A DNA stretch of 64,000 nucleotides, taken from contig WPIO01000005.1 in assembly GCA_009760855.2 (NCBI GenBank), forward strand, positions 8,654,001-8,718,000. Direction: 5' to 3'. The position numbers were made by a program, and so were the translations under genes. Of this stretch, positions 10,101-25,100 are shown piece by piece. The stretch comes from Cristatella mucedo (taxonomy: Eukaryota > Bryozoa > Phylactolaemata > Cristatellidae). The notes below the pieces were generated by a model that was not told the origin of the DNA, made no database searches, and was given only the letters and a program-made list of their open reading frames with translations. Within the stretch, counting starts at the first letter, position 1. Each line of letters starts with the position of its first letter.

Positions 10101-13100
10101 GATAGCTACAACAAGACACTAGCTGACATGCTCGACAAGTTTGCACCTCTGACAAAGCGCACTGTGCGCCCCCGCCCAGACGGCCTATGGTTTACCACAT
10201 ACATTAAACTAGCCAGGTCTACTAAACGAAAGCTTGAAAAAGCATCTTTAAGATCCGGACTAGCTGTCCATCGACAGGCATAGGAAGACTACTGTAAGTC
10301 GTACCAATCGATCCTAGTAAAGGCCAAGTCTAGCTTCTATAGGAACATTGGTGAATTACAGATGCACAATCAAAAAATGTAGATGTTGACAATTAACCAT
10401 CTCCTCAACCGTTCCCAGATTAGCTCCTTACCTAATGATCCTTGTGATGATCTAGCCGATTGCTTCTCTTGATTCTTTGTGCAGAAGATAGACAAAATCA
10501 GGGAATCCATCTCTGCAATGACAACCTCCCCACTAGAATGCTGTTCCTCGGATCCTGGCTGCACCTCAATGTCTGCATTTAAGCAGGTCACTAGTGATCT
10601 AGTCCTAAAGTTCGTATCGCAATCAAAGAAGACGATAAGTCCTCTGGATCCTATTCCCACTGTCCTGCTCCTACGTTGCATTGATCTGCTGCTGCCATGC
10701 ATAACTGACATCATTAATATGTCATTAGCCTCAGGTCATGTCCCAGCACCATTAAAAAAGCTGTAGTCATGCCTCTCCTCAAGAAAGCAACACTAGACCA
10801 AGAGAACTTAAGCAACTACCGCCCAGTCTCCCTTCTACCATTTCTATCAAAGACACTGGAACGGGTCGTGGCAGACCAGCTGAACTCACATATCGAAACC
10901 TCACACCTTGCTAGTAAGTTCCAGTCTGGCTTTAGAGCTAATCACTCCACAGATTCAACATTACTTAGGGTATACAACGACCTACTTAGGAATCCAGACA
11001 TGGGTAGAGTGTCTCTGCTTGTTTTGCTCGATCTTTCGGCCGCTTTTGACACCATCGATCACAAAGTTCTTCTAGTGCGCCTCTCATCTCGCCTGGGCAT
11101 TGCTGCATTGCATGGCACTGTTCTGCAGTGGTTCAGGTCCTATCTCAGTGGGAGATTCCAGAGTATTGACGTGAATGGACAAAGATCATCTGAAGTACCT
11201 CTGAAATTTGGAGTACCTCAGGGCTCCGTGCTAGGTCCGGTTCTTTTCACGGTTTATACTCTCCCTCTTGCTGATGTGATTGCCAAGCACAATCTAGGCT
11301 TTCACTTCTATGCGGATGACATTCAGTTGTACCTTTGCTTTGATCCCTCCCAGCCTTCGAGCACCTCAAATTCTCTAAACTCACTTGCTGCATGCATTGA
11401 TGACATCCGCACATGGATGGCAGCACTTTTTAAAAAACTAAACTATGACTAAACTAACTTACAAGTTATGGGCAAACCCAGTGTAATTCAGAGATTGCAA
11501 AGGCTGTCTCTCAAAATTGCCTCTGCCAGCAGATCTGTCGAATCAGCGCGAAATCTAGATGTCATATTCCAAAGCGGCCTCTCCTCGGACGACAATATCA
11601 GCTCCACGGTCAAATCTGCCTATTTTCAGCTTCATAATATTGCTAAAATTCGGGCTTGTTTAGAAAAGGATACCACGTCTAAGTTGGTTCATGCATCCGT
11701 GACATCTCGTCTCGACATCTGCAACTCACTGCTTACTGGCCTATCAGCATGTGCGATCAGGCGATTGCAGCTGGTGCAAAACTCTGCAGCTAGGCTTGTC
11801 TGTCGTGAGCTTCGCAGTTGCCACATTACTCCACTTCTCGCCGACCTGCACTGGCTACCAGTCAAGCAACGGATTGATTTCAAGGTTTTGTCGCTCATTT
11901 TTAGGTCCCTTCATTCGATGGCTCCAGCCTATCTCTCCGAGATACTCCCCCATCAGGCCAAGCATCGTACCACCTGGTTTTCGGAATCCAACAGTCTACA
12001 AATACCTCGTACAAACCTCAAATCCTTTGGAGACCGTGCATTTAGTTCGTATGCTCCCAAAGCTTGGAAATTCCTCCCGACCTGCGTCAGAACATCCCCT
12101 GACCGGACCACATTTAAAAGGAACTTGAAAACACACCTATTTAGGACAACATTAAGTGGGTCCCTGTGATTCGTCCTTTACGTGCTTATGGGTGCTGACA
12201 CTGGGCATGCTGCCCCTAACCACATTTGCATGCTGACCCTGTGCATGTCACCCCTAACCATGTCATTCATTTTGTTTGTTTTTCAAGCATGATCTTACTT
12301 ATCATTCAATTGCATTTCCCTTTGCAGCAAATGTAAAGTGCCTAGAAAGAGATTAAGTTCTCTGAGGGCGCTTTATTAAGTACATTGTTATAATTATTAT
12401 TATTAGTACAAGGTTAAATTCCAAGTAGCAAAAAATAGCCGTTCCATAAATTGATTTAAGTAATTGATAGAATACTGACGTCAGATAGAGCATTGATTCA
12501 AACATGCAAAATTGAAAGTGGCTGCCATGATGACATCTTACCAAATATTTTCAAAAAATAGCAGTACTATTACTCATGTGTTGTTGCTTGTAAGGAGTGC
12601 AACTGATTAAAATAACGTGTGAGAAGCTCACCTGCCGAAGTTTTAACGGCAATTCGAGCTAAATCTTTTCTTTCAACCCTACCTTACTATATGTGGTTCG
12701 ACTCTCATAATTCTGATGGCTAATGGTGTAGCATAATAGGCATAGGATAATATATCTCTTCAAACTTTGTGTGTTACACTTGTATTACTTTCTATAATAT
12801 TTAATACTAAAATTTGATGCACGACACTTAATTTGTAGGTCCAATTTATATTTACGACAGTAATTTGAAGCGTTTTGCACCTGATACTGCTTAACTTATA
12901 GTGGAGGAGAAATATTGATTGAGAATTCTAATGAAAACTACCTGAATGCTTTCACAAGTACTCTCATATCTAGCATGCATTGTCGTAATGATATGAGTGG
13001 TTCCCAAATAGGCCTTCAGCCAGCCTCGGTACGATCAGTAGGCCTCAGAGATAGTGCGAAAACCTACCACCTTGAAATGAACCATACTAGCAAATTCTTG

Positions 13101-16100
13101 TATTGCTGATTATTGCTGCTTGTTTACATGTATCAACGTTGGCAGGTTCAGTTGGTATCTCTGAAGTGCTTCGTCTTGAACGCTCAGAAGCACAAATATT
13201 TCAATGCCTTTTTCCACGGAACTGAATGCATGGCTCACTAAAGGTAACTCTTTGTAGTGCTCGACTCGTTCGGACGGCAGCCTGCTGGCGTTCTCCGGGG
13301 AAATTTGAAGTGGCTTGGTGACATCGACGAGTGTGTCAATGCCAAGACAGAAGCTGGTTCTCCTTTACAGATGCACGGTCGCTACTGCAAATTTCCCCTA
13401 CCAATATCAACTGGAGACACAGTAAGTAATATGAGAAACGATGATGCCATCAGAAAAAGCAAAATCATAGATAGCTTATGCAAGACTTGCTCTGCATATG
13501 AAAACGATGCAAATTTTTTATCAATAAGAAATTATAAAGCTTACTAAATAAATTTGAGAACCCACTTTTCTGCTTTTAACGGTGTAAAAGATGACTGACA
13601 CTAAATAAACACTGGTGAATCATAGGCGAACTATTCAAAAATGCCGATGTCTACGATCAACTATCCCCTTAACGATTTCCTGGTTAGCTTCTTATAATTG
13701 ATTTTTGGGATAATCTAGGGAACAGCTTCTCTACCTTTTTTAGCAACAGGACAGACAAGACCTGCTTCGGTTGTATAGCGACCTAATTAGGGATTCAGAC
13801 TTAGGTACATTTTCTCTGCTTGTTTGTTCGATCTTTCAGCAGCTTTTGATCTATTGATCACCAAGTCTTTTCCAAGCACTTTTCATTTCGCCTGGGATTC
13901 ACTGGTACTGCACTGCATTGGTTCAGGTTATTTCTCTGTGGAAACTTAGTTTGCAGAATTATACTACCAGCTCTTGCCGATGAGATGGTTTTTCACTTAA
14001 TTTCAACTTCCTCCATTCTTTGGCTCCAGCCTACTTATCAGATCTACTATCCCATCAGGCTAAGCATCCTACAGCTGGCTTTTCGGAATCTACTCGTTTA
14101 CCGATACCTAGCGTGAACCTCAAATCTTGTTCAGACAGTGCCTCAAGTATTTACGCTCCCGATGCATGTGACTTAGTTCGACTTGCGTTTTGATACCTGC
14201 TTTCCTAACCACATTTAAAAAGAAGCTGTAAGCGCATCTATTTATCACTGCATGTAGTGGCTCCTCGTGATTCTTTCTTTGTGTGCTTATGCATACTGAC
14301 ACTATTTATGCTGCCAGTCACCATGTTTGTAGGCGTACTGTGTGCGACACTTTCAACCGTGCTATTCTTTTTGTCATTGAGCATGCTACCACCAACCATT
14401 CGATCATGCTTTGTTTGCGGCAAGTGCAAAGTTCCTAGACAGAGATTGACCTCTTAAGGGGCGCTATGAAAAATGTATTATTATTAATTTTATTTTTATT
14501 AATCCAAATAAAGTACCGTTGTGTTTTTTCATGCTCCATAATGTGCTGAAACGTCTCCCTCACGTTTCGGACTTGGCGTTGTCTAAAAAAACCAAACTGA
14601 ATTACCTTCGAAAAGGGTTAGAATTTAGTAAATGCGTTTAATGTGTACACAGTGTTTTGAGACTACCCATAAGTAACAGCTTCTGGGTCGCGTTTACAGC
14701 AAGCTGTTGCCACAGTTGGAGGATGCTTTCCTAACGCCTGCAGCTCAAATGACGCCAAGAACTTCATGCTTTCCGTTATCGAAGAAGGTAAAAGCAAGCT
14801 TACTTCGTCAAATGGTGGCTATTAAACATTGTTGGAAGGTCGAACAGCGTAAATTGAGCAATGGTAATTATAGTAAATTGGCATAGTGCCATCAGAGTAA
14901 GCAATCTATTTCTAAGCACTTTCAATGTGCCGTAAAGGAGCCATAATTAAAAGTTTATCAGCAAGAAGCACTAAGTAAACAAGCAAAGCAAGGTTAGGTT
15001 GATATGCACAGCATCACCGTGTAAACGCGGTTAGCAGAGTCTTGCACAGGCAGTGTTTTTCTGCTGCTGATCTTTACAGGCAGCCTAGCTAAACATGTGC
15101 AATAGAATTTTATTAAACTTCAAAGAGTGATTTGGGGACGAATTGTATTCGTTTACACAAAGTGGTGAACAAACAATACTTTACTACAAAATGAAGGCAT
15201 GAAACTATTTGGCGAGAGCCAAGGTCATTTCTCGCCGGGGCTCCGTAACAATAGATATCAGTGACGTGTATTTGGTCACACTTTCTATATTTGTTTCAAT
15301 AATGGAAAACATTTGCTAAAAATGAACCGTTGAATTAGTAAACCTACTTGTGTTGGTAGAACCTTAAACATAATCTAAAGATAAACTATGAAGTGGATTC
15401 CTTTAGTTCGTATGCTCCCAAAGCCTGAAACTCACTATCCACTTGCGTCGCAACATCACCTGATTTGACCACATTAAAAATTAATAAAATAGTATATATT
15501 TATAACATCAGTTATTGGGTCCCTGTGACTTGACCTTAATGTGTTTATGCGTGCTGACACTGTGCATGCTGTCACTAACCATACTAGCATGCTGACCCTG
15601 TAAATTTCACTCCTAACCATGTTATTCATTTTGTCATCGAGCCTGCTACCAATACCAATTCGTTCGTGCTTCCTTTGCAGCACATATCAAGTGCCTAGAG
15701 AGAGATTAAGTTTTCTGAGGGTGCTATATCAAATTTAATATTGTTATCATTAATTGAGCTGTTATATATCTGTATTTCTGAATTATTGCTATGCTGGACA
15801 ACTCAAAAGTACTCTCTTTTATGTATAATTTATTAATAACAATTTGGAAAAATAATTTGTATTTGGTACCTGGTTCGGTCCAGCGGCTAAGATACTCGGC
15901 CCTACTAAGGGCAGGCTGTGGTCATGGGCTAGAGCCTAGAGGCTTATGTGAAGCGCCTAAATAGGGATTAAGTTCGCTTGGGGTGCTATACAGGTTAATT
16001 ACATTAATAATTGTGTTTACCAGATGTCATTCTGCATCGAGTCTCATATGAATGGGGCTAAATAGTTATCCTTCCTTAACTGTAGAGCTTGCAGCTCGAC

Positions 16101-19100
16101 ATCCTAAGAAGCTCTGCTAGTCTAACGTTCTAGAAACAGCTGCCTCATTAAAAAGCATGTGTGTGCATCTTGTTGGTTCCATAGCTCTTGCATTTCCTTG
16201 ACGTCAAGACTTCCCAAGCCACAAGGTCGGTTCAATTTCTTCCAAGAATAGTGGACTCCTTGCTTCTTTACTCGGCTCGAGCACCAAAGCTCATTGGCGT
16301 CTAGTCGTTGTACAGTTTCTCACACTGCATTGAAATTCCACAGTAATTGGGCCAGCAGTTACCGTGCAGACTAAGATTGATACTGCTTGCCAGTAGCTAT
16401 CACTGCCTACGTTCAGTAAGCATGCTGACACTAGCCCTGAGATCGTTCTTCCTTTGCAGCAAATTTAAAGTGCCTAGAAAAGATTAAGTTCACTGAATGG
16501 GCTATCCAACTGTATTAATATTATTATTTTTTAATATCACTAAATTATAATTTAAAAAGTTTTAAACACATAAATTGTAAGCATGTTCTCCTACAGCTTG
16601 CCCTTAACTTCATTTATCTTTACTTCGTTACCTTATCCTTCGCCTGTATCGTAAGAAAGGTCTCTGGGCGTGTCAATACCCGTGGCTTGTGGAACACCTG
16701 ACCCTGAGGGACCCGTAGGGATATGTTGCATGGTAATCTAAGATTCATGTCTGACGTATAATCAATCTTTGGCTTTTATTTTTCTCAAAATGGGTTAGGG
16801 GCGATTAGCGAGATTGTATACTTAGCAGCATAAAAATACTCGTGACTACTGTTGCAATTACTCCAGCAATAGTGAAATTAACAAATAAAATACAAACCAT
16901 GTTTATGTATTTGGGCTGCCAGCTGTTTCAGACGAGACCTTTATAAGAAAAATGCAACTCCAAGTCATTTCTCCTGTAACTCTATTAGCATCTTGAAGTT
17001 GTTTGATCTCCAAGTTACTCCTCTACATTGGGATTAACAAAACTCATTTATTGCAAGAAACTCTATTGTATTATTTTCAAAACAACATTCGTTATTTGTA
17101 AAAACAATTTTTAATTTCAAAATATGTGACACTAAACTGAAGTGCTTTTTTGGGAGTCCGAAACGGATTTATGAAATTTCAATTCATTTAAATGGGAAAA
17201 CTGATTTGACATGCAAGTAAATTGAGTTAAGAGCTCCGGCAGGAACCGAGTTAAACTGTAAGCACGGGTACCACTGCATGTACAATGACCTAGATCAGAG
17301 GTCGTCAAAGGTTTCGGACTACTGGGCCATTTCAGGAGGTCAAGACGGCACGCCAGGGCCGGAAGAAACGACGCCCATTTCGCTGGTCTGCAGGAGCGGG
17401 CGTGGCCAGAAGACCAAACAAACAAATGCCACAACTGAGGCCTAGACATGCACGGCAATTACAGGAGTAGACGTTTACAACTCCAACCCAGCCATTAGCT
17501 TCTGTTCGTACAAGCGCCTGCCATTAGTTCTAAAAATAAATATAGCAACAGTTTGAACTGGAACCAGCAGTAATGAAGGGGAACAAAATCGTGACAATTC
17601 AATTACTAACCATTCGATGGTGATTCTTTTGCAGCAAATTGTAAAGTGCTTAGAAAGAGATTGAGTTCTCTCCATGAAGCTATATAAAATGTATTAATAT
17701 TAGAATTATTAATTAGGCCGGATCTAACTATAAATAACTACGGTGGCGTTCGACCGGATTAGAGAGCTAGCTATGGCCCATCTGGCATAAAGGCAGGATT
17801 TTTCCGACCTCTGCGTTAATGCTTTCTGGTGCAAATCCGTCACGGCTATGGGCTGCAGCTGCTAGCTATGAGCAAAGCAAAGTCACAGTTCTAAATCATA
17901 CTTTAAAACGCTCCAAGCAAAATCGAGCACAATAGCAGCTCTCAACTCAAAAAAAAAGCGACCGAGAGGCGGCTCGTGCCTCGGAAACTCGTTAGTTCGG
18001 GTACTCGTAACTCAAAGTAACTCTAAAGTGAAAGAGAAAAAAACCGCGGCAACTAGATTATGCCGGAGCCATCATTTACATGAATAGAGGGCCTCTAGGC
18101 CGGACTGCATCACTAGATAGGCGGAGCTGACAAAAAGGCCGGAGTTTGCCGACCTCTACCCTAGCTGATTAATCCTCAGTAATTGATGCATTAAAAAAGC
18201 TAATTTTAAAATTATTCAATGCGTAGCAATGAAAAATATTTCTTTGCTGAAACCAGTCGACAATTTAAACATTCAAATAAGAATGGAAGAAATATAAAAT
18301 GAAAAAATTGCACTAAATGTGTTACCAAATAACTGCTTAGTTTTTTTGCATTAGTTGAATGGAAAATATTTATTTAGCTATTAATGGAGTTAAAAGTCTC
18401 TGGATCTGATCTGAAGTATGTGTGGAAGCAGGCCTACAGCTTGTGAATTGATTTCAACTTGTCTCGGCTGTCACAATTTAAGCTTCAAACATGGTCGAGT
18501 AGCTTACAACAGCAGAGGTGATCTTCAAAGTGAAATGCTTTGTCTGGATTTGGTTAAATTGGTTGACTTTTATTGAGAAAGCTTTTGGACTAGACTTAGT
18601 ATTCTCAGGACAATACTCATTCCTGTAGGCCTTTAATTTTTGCGAATAGTATTACTACAAAATTTAAGAAATGCATCTAATGATTCTACGTAATTCTGAC
18701 TCTTGAATAAAAGTAAAAAAGCCATTCGACAAGTTTTTTGACGAGGTGAGATAATAAAACTGATTAATCACCCAAAAATGTTGATACTTTGACTGACGGA
18801 TAAAGAAAGCCGATCAGTCAAGTACTCCACTTTCGTATGAAAATATCTAAAATATATTAAAAGATATAAAAACTGTCACTTCACATGGATAAGACTGTCA
18901 TGATATATTACTGGCTGGACATTGACTTGATAGCAGAGTGGATTCAGCACAACAACCTTTCTTTTATAACGTAATATTTATTAAAAACAGTTATAATTAG
19001 GTTTTAATTTTGACAAGTTCACTTTTGGTAAAATTGGAATACAAAGTATTAAAGTATTGCGTGCATTTTTAAAGTCATTTTAATAAATGAACGGAACTTA

Positions 19101-22100
19101 TTGAAGTCTTAAAGGAGACTTTGTAATTAAAACGTAAGAAAGAAACAAAGTATAACCTTTTTTTAAATAGTTAACTTATTCGATGTCATTGCTAAGTTTG
19201 CTGTAAGCTTTAACCTATCGTGATGGTATACTAAATAATGAATTGATTGTACATTATAGGGATCTAAAGTGGTAGTTTTAGTACAACGTGCATCGTACTT
19301 ATCGAAAATTAGTAGTTTGTGGGAGTTTTTAAGCTCGGAATATTTGGAAGCGCTCCTGACGTTATATGTTTTGTAGCTCAATAGGGTTTAGAAGGATGCT
19401 GTACCTCTTTTAATCGTTCTTTTATAAATATGAATGAATTGAGATGCTCTTACGAAGAAATTGGTTCTATAAAAGATGCAGATTGCACCAACCAGCTAAC
19501 CTTCAAGGTCCAAGGTGCTTAACAGTTCCCCTAAATTTAAATCGAGACTTTATATCTCAAGCGCCAAAAAATCTGGAACTCTTTTCGCAGTTCACGAGCT
19601 TTCATGAGCCAGTAACTGAAAAAGTCTCAGCTCAAGACATATCTTTCCTGTCATCTTTCTAATCGGCCCCGTGATGTCGTCGTGTTTTCTGTCCAGCGTG
19701 ATTTACTTAAGGTCTTGTGCATTGTTCAGTACATACAACTTGCCGCTGGTCTTAAATGTTGGTCACCTGGAACGTCTTCACCCCTTATTTAGCTTTCTGG
19801 CCTAAGCAGCATACTTTTTACTTGTGCAATTTTTATACCGGCCATGTTACTGCGCCTTGCATACTTATTCTGCTTGAGCAAGTGCCAAAGCACATGTATA
19901 GGGCTTAAGATCTTGTAGAGTGCTACATATAGACCTGTTATTAAAACTATTGATATTGACTCACCTTATTATTTTACTGGTAACCTAAATATACTTGCAT
20001 TAGCTTAAAAACTATGGTAATGCCACAGTGAGGCTAATGGACGTATTCGCGTGCAAGATATTGTTTCGCTTAGGCTGTTTTAAGCTGGATTTTATTAGTA
20101 ATGTATTAGTAATTAGTAGAATTAGTAATATTAGTAATGAGTTTTAGAGTCATTGTTGATTGCCGAATCTTTTAAAATAGCGCTAATAAAAAATGCTAGC
20201 TATTTGCGTGTGTATATATATAGCATAATTAATTTGTACAGCACTCCAAGAGAACTTGATCTCTATTCAGTAGCTTTACATATGCCTCGGGGCTCAAGCC
20301 CATGATCTCAGCTGCTGAAAATGCTATCAGCTTTGTCTAAATGGTGAACTCATTGAGATTACTTCACGTTTTTTTTATTAAGGCGTAAATCCCTACATCA
20401 AGGTAAAGGTTTTTAGTTAATAATGTTGTTAATCGTGATCAAACATTTTTTTCTCAAAGGTTTGCTGATATTGTATTAAATGTGAACACACACCCATTGT
20501 ACGTCTTGCATGTGTGATTGTAGATATTCTTTAAAATCACTAAACCTTGCCCTGTTTACAATATATTTGCATGGATAAAGTAAGTGGAGCTGATTTTCTG
20601 AAATATCACAATTCAAAAATTGAACTCAATATTTAGTGATCAAAGTCAACAGGACCGACAAGTCTTTAACTGGATTCTATGTGGACTGCCAGCCGGAAAC
20701 TCGACCACTTACTGCTGGTTCCATATTTGCCATGTAAGTTTAAAGCCGCCTCTATATATTTGCAGCATAGTTTAATGTAGTGTATCTCCGTCTATAATTC
20801 TTCACAACAACAAAGACTATGTGAGTGTTATCCAGAGTAGTTTTGCACAGAACAATCACAGCCTAGGCGGCTTTCGGAAAGCATTCGGTAGCCAGAAGAA
20901 TTCATTCCGCGAAACAAAGAGAAAGTGGTAAGCATAACCGAGTCTTGAGAGTCAGGAGAGCAGTTGAGGTGGTGAGTAGCACGGAAGTAGAAATTCAGGA
21001 GCACTGGAAATGATGAGCCGTAGTCGGCAGTAGGAGAGTAGTTATCTTTGCGGACGAATTGTGGAAGCGAGTTCCGTAGCACAGGACCTGCAGAGCTAAA
21101 GCTTCTGTCGCCAACGGTCTTTAAGCGGACGAACTAAACAGCTAATTTATTGTCCATACATGACCTAAGAGCAAGAGCAGGCTGAATTAGTTTAAGCAAA
21201 GGGTATTAATTCCAGTAAGGATTCAAATTTACTATGCCACAATGCATTTTGAGTTTAAGCATTATGGCCAGTTCTCTTAATGGGGAAGTTTTGCTCTACC
21301 TGTAAATACTTTAGAGCAAATGCCAAATGACCTGCATCTCATGAGTTGCAGATTTCAATGCAGAATGACACGAATGCAGTGACCGACTCAGATACTGTAT
21401 CTCTGCTTAAGCATGCCTGAAATTTGGCAATGTCATTAAGCTGAAAGTTGGCAGACTTGAATGACGTGCTAACGCGGTCTAAAATGGAGGGTAACTTTGG
21501 AACAGGACATCATGATTTCTCGCAGATGCTACGAGAGACATGCTCTTCGAATTAATTTTGAGGAATTTATTGATCCAATATCAAGTAAGATCATGTTTGC
21601 CCATGTCCAGTAATTTGTTTTGAATTGTTGAGTCGATGGAAGAAAGTTTGCAGCCAGCCAATGCAAATGTCAGCCATAAAAGCTGCTCATCTTTTGAGAG
21701 TTTGACGAGCTGGAACTCTGATAGAGATACAAGTCTAGCTACAGCTGCCTAGGGCCTGCATAGATATGGTGACACGTACATTCTAAATTAAGTCTTTATT
21801 TGATTATTTAGCCATAATATGGCTAGTTTACGGCAAACTCTACCCGTCCAGCTGCATCAGAGCACTAGCCTACACTAGCACCTTGTTGAGCCAACTACCT
21901 ATCTTGTTATCTCTAATCTTTCCGGCAATGTCAGACACTGCATTCTGTGTGGTGCCCACGGTCGACGGTCATCTATTTGGTGTGCATGACCTCTTCCTAG
22001 TTCCAGTATAGGCTTTGCTGCCACAAATTTCTCTGTCACAGCTCCAACCATAATGTCGGTTGATTCAGCAGCTGTCATATCTGATGTCATTACCATAACC

Positions 22101-25100
22101 GTAGACGATGAAGCAGCCTTCTTGGGCTGGCCATAAAGTCCGTCTAGCAATTGCCAAAATTTTGCCAAAGCTTGTCCCTATTTAAGTATTGACAAAATTA
22201 CAATGCTTCATTTGGTGCAGTAAAATGAAGCAGCCTATAATTCTAATCCTTGCCATTCTCCACCAGCTGAGTAGATTTGTTGTCTGGGTGTTTATGTAAT
22301 GTATTCCCATCTGTAACTTCACACAGACTATGTGGGTGTTACACATAAGAGTTTGTATAGCACAGTCACAGCCTGATCGGCTGTCAGTACGCATTCGGTA
22401 GTCAACCGATTTCATCTCACACAGCTGAGTGAAAGTTCGGAGCATAGCAGAGTCGGGAGAGCAGTTGAAATATCTAGTGCCATAGAAATAGCAGCTCAGG
22501 CCCGCTGGGAAAGTGAAGCCATAATCGGCAGCAGGAAATTATTGGTCGTTGTGTAAAAATTGCGCAAGCAAGTTCCACAGTCTAGATCCTGCAGAACTAA
22601 GACTTATAATGCAAACTATATTTAAGTGGAGGAATAGAACAGCTAATTTATTGTTCATACAGGACCTGAAGGCACGAGGAGGCTGAAACGGATGCAACGT
22701 TTCAGCTAGTTATGGAGGAGAGAAGCCACACTATAATTCCACATATTATTGGAACAATGTAGTACATCTCTTTGTTGTAAGGTCTTGTGTGTCAGCCTAA
22801 GAACTTGCTCTATATCCGTCAGCCAAACATTAGCCATCCTAGCTCTTTTAGCAAAGGAGACACGTGGTTAATCTCTGGGACTTGGAAACTAGCCTTGCAG
22901 CAATAGTAATAGCCATTTGCAGGGCCTAGTTGCTTTTTTCGGTAGCTCAGCTAAAAGAGAATTACAATAGTCAAGCCGAAGACAGAACCAAGAAGGTAAT
23001 TAAATGTTTTTCAAGCCATCACTGTAAGGGAGCCCCTTATCTCGACTAGGGATCGGACGTGATGGCAAGCTGTACAAACAGTTTCTTGAATGAAGGTTTT
23101 AAAGTTTAGGCAGCTGTCGAAAAGACAAAGAAATTTCGAGCACATGCTGATGGCCGCGCCAAAGCATCACTCATTAGAAGAGCGAAGCCTTCTAATTCAG
23201 CCACACTTTTAGGGTGTCCTATGAGCAGCAGTTCAGATTTTTCGTCATTTAGTTTCAAGAAATTTTCAGACATCCAAGATTGATTGTCGGAGAGACAAGC
23301 ATTCAGTTTCTCAGTTTCTGCACAGATTCCGACGGATTGAATGACAAATACAGCTGAGCATTGTCAGCATAAAAGTGATATCCTATTCCATGGGCCTTAG
23401 TCGCTTTTCCCAGAGGTTAAGTATACCTTGAGAAAAGCAAGGTTCAGGCGCCTAACCCTTGAGAGAATTCACAAGCAACGAGCGTCGTGGGTGAGACCTG
23501 ACTCCACTCGACGACGATTCTAGGCGATTAGAGAAGTTTGATTAAAGCAACACCAGTGCCTCGCTTGTCACACCAATCGTTGTTCAAAATTGTTAAGGTA
23601 GGATATCGTGATTATTGGTATCAAAGACAGCCGATAGATCTAGCAGAGCTAGGGTTTGACATTTCTGTCATCGTTGCCACATCGTTGCTACACGAAGGAG
23701 AACAGTTTCACCAGAGCAGTTGCCTCTTGAACTCCAATCGAAACATTTCTGACATTTATTCTTTTCAATATGCGAGAGCAGCTGCTTAGGGGCCATTTTT
23801 TCAAGAATCTTTAACAAAAAAGGAAAAAGATAAGTTGGGCTATAGTTTTCAAGGACATCTGTATCAAATTCAGACTTTATAATGATCGGTTTAACGATTG
23901 CTGATTTGAAAGACTTGGGTACGTACCTTCTTCCAAAGAAGCATTAACAATCTGTATTATGGCTGGGCAAAGTTGCTCTACCAGTGAATACCGCCGAGAT
24001 GATGGAACACGGTCTTCAGGAGACGAACACTTTTTACTAGACCTTATGAAGGTAGCCACATCTCCCTCAGAAACCTCAGAAAACCTTAAAGGAAGGCCGC
24101 ATGTTGCGATTCCACAATTGCTTACTCGAAGGGGGCCTTTGTGGAGGCACAAATGTGCAAAACTTTTTCAGTTGAGAAGGCTAAAACCTTTTTGCCTGAG
24201 CCGTTAATATCTGTGGAGTCAGATCTCTCAGCATTTTCAAGTAAATTTTTTATCGTCTTATAAATCTGCTTTATTTCTGACTGGCAGGACTTTAGTTTTC
24301 GACTGACAAACTTGGCCTTTCAAGCTTCCGGATAAAAACTCGAACAAAATCTTTGAAATTGACTACATCTGTATCAGACCCGATTTCTTAAAATGACGTT
24401 TCGGTCTGCGCTTAACAGAGTGCATCTTTTGAATTTTTTGTAAGTTGATAGAAATCTCCAATACTCTGTACATGGATAGAATGAATCGAGGCATTTTTTG
24501 TCAAAAGCACTCCGAAGTGTCATGTTCACTCCATCTGTGAGGGTATAGAGGCTGCCGGTCGAGTCTGGGTGCAGATCAAGAAGACCTGAATCACAAATAT
24601 ATTTTAAAGTTTTTTCCATATCAATGCTTCTCAAGTTACGTCGCTGGACAAGTTCGATCTTACCATGTACGTACAGGGGAGCAGGAACAGTGAACGAGAC
24701 CGAACGATGATCCGAGAGGGTCAGTAGGCACATCACACGATCAGTGGTACAGACATCCTTGGTAATCACGATATCTAGGATATGGCCACCGACGTGATTA
24801 GTTTGATTAACCTTTTGGAACAAACCAAAATTCTCCAGAGAGTCAAAGATATAAGCTGACCTGGCTGTTTATGGGGTTTTCAAGGTGAATATTAAATTCT
24901 CCAGCAATCAGTAACGGCCTGTCGCACAAAATTATTTTAGGGAGGAACTCCGAAAACTTCTCTATAATCAAGTTTAGGCAGCCGGCAGGAGGTTAGTATA
25001 TTATAACAGTGAGAGGCACTGTCCTTGATGAGGATCTGATTGCAACTGATTCAAACGATGGCCCATTACAAAACTGCATATCTTATAGCCAAACAATTCA

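Larger units (their letters stand above)
8815..12405 (+). mobile_element. LINE A (L2/CR1-like), near full length, inactive
   Basis: About 3.6 kb. The 5' region (8815-9300) matches the 5' region of the minus-strand copy near 62.7-63.15 kb but holds no long ORF. An endonuclease region at 9303-10283 is followed by RT at 10479-12169, then a 3' UTR ending in CTAGAAAGAGATTAAGTTCTC and an ATT-rich tail at 12385-12405. In-frame stops at 9876 and 10281, a stop near 10470, a frameshift near 10760 and a stop near 11450 make it non-autonomous. It lies in intron 1. Confidence 0.9.

Noticed and set aside
9303-12169. An active LINE
   Set aside because: At least three stops and a frameshift interrupt the endonuclease-RT ORF.
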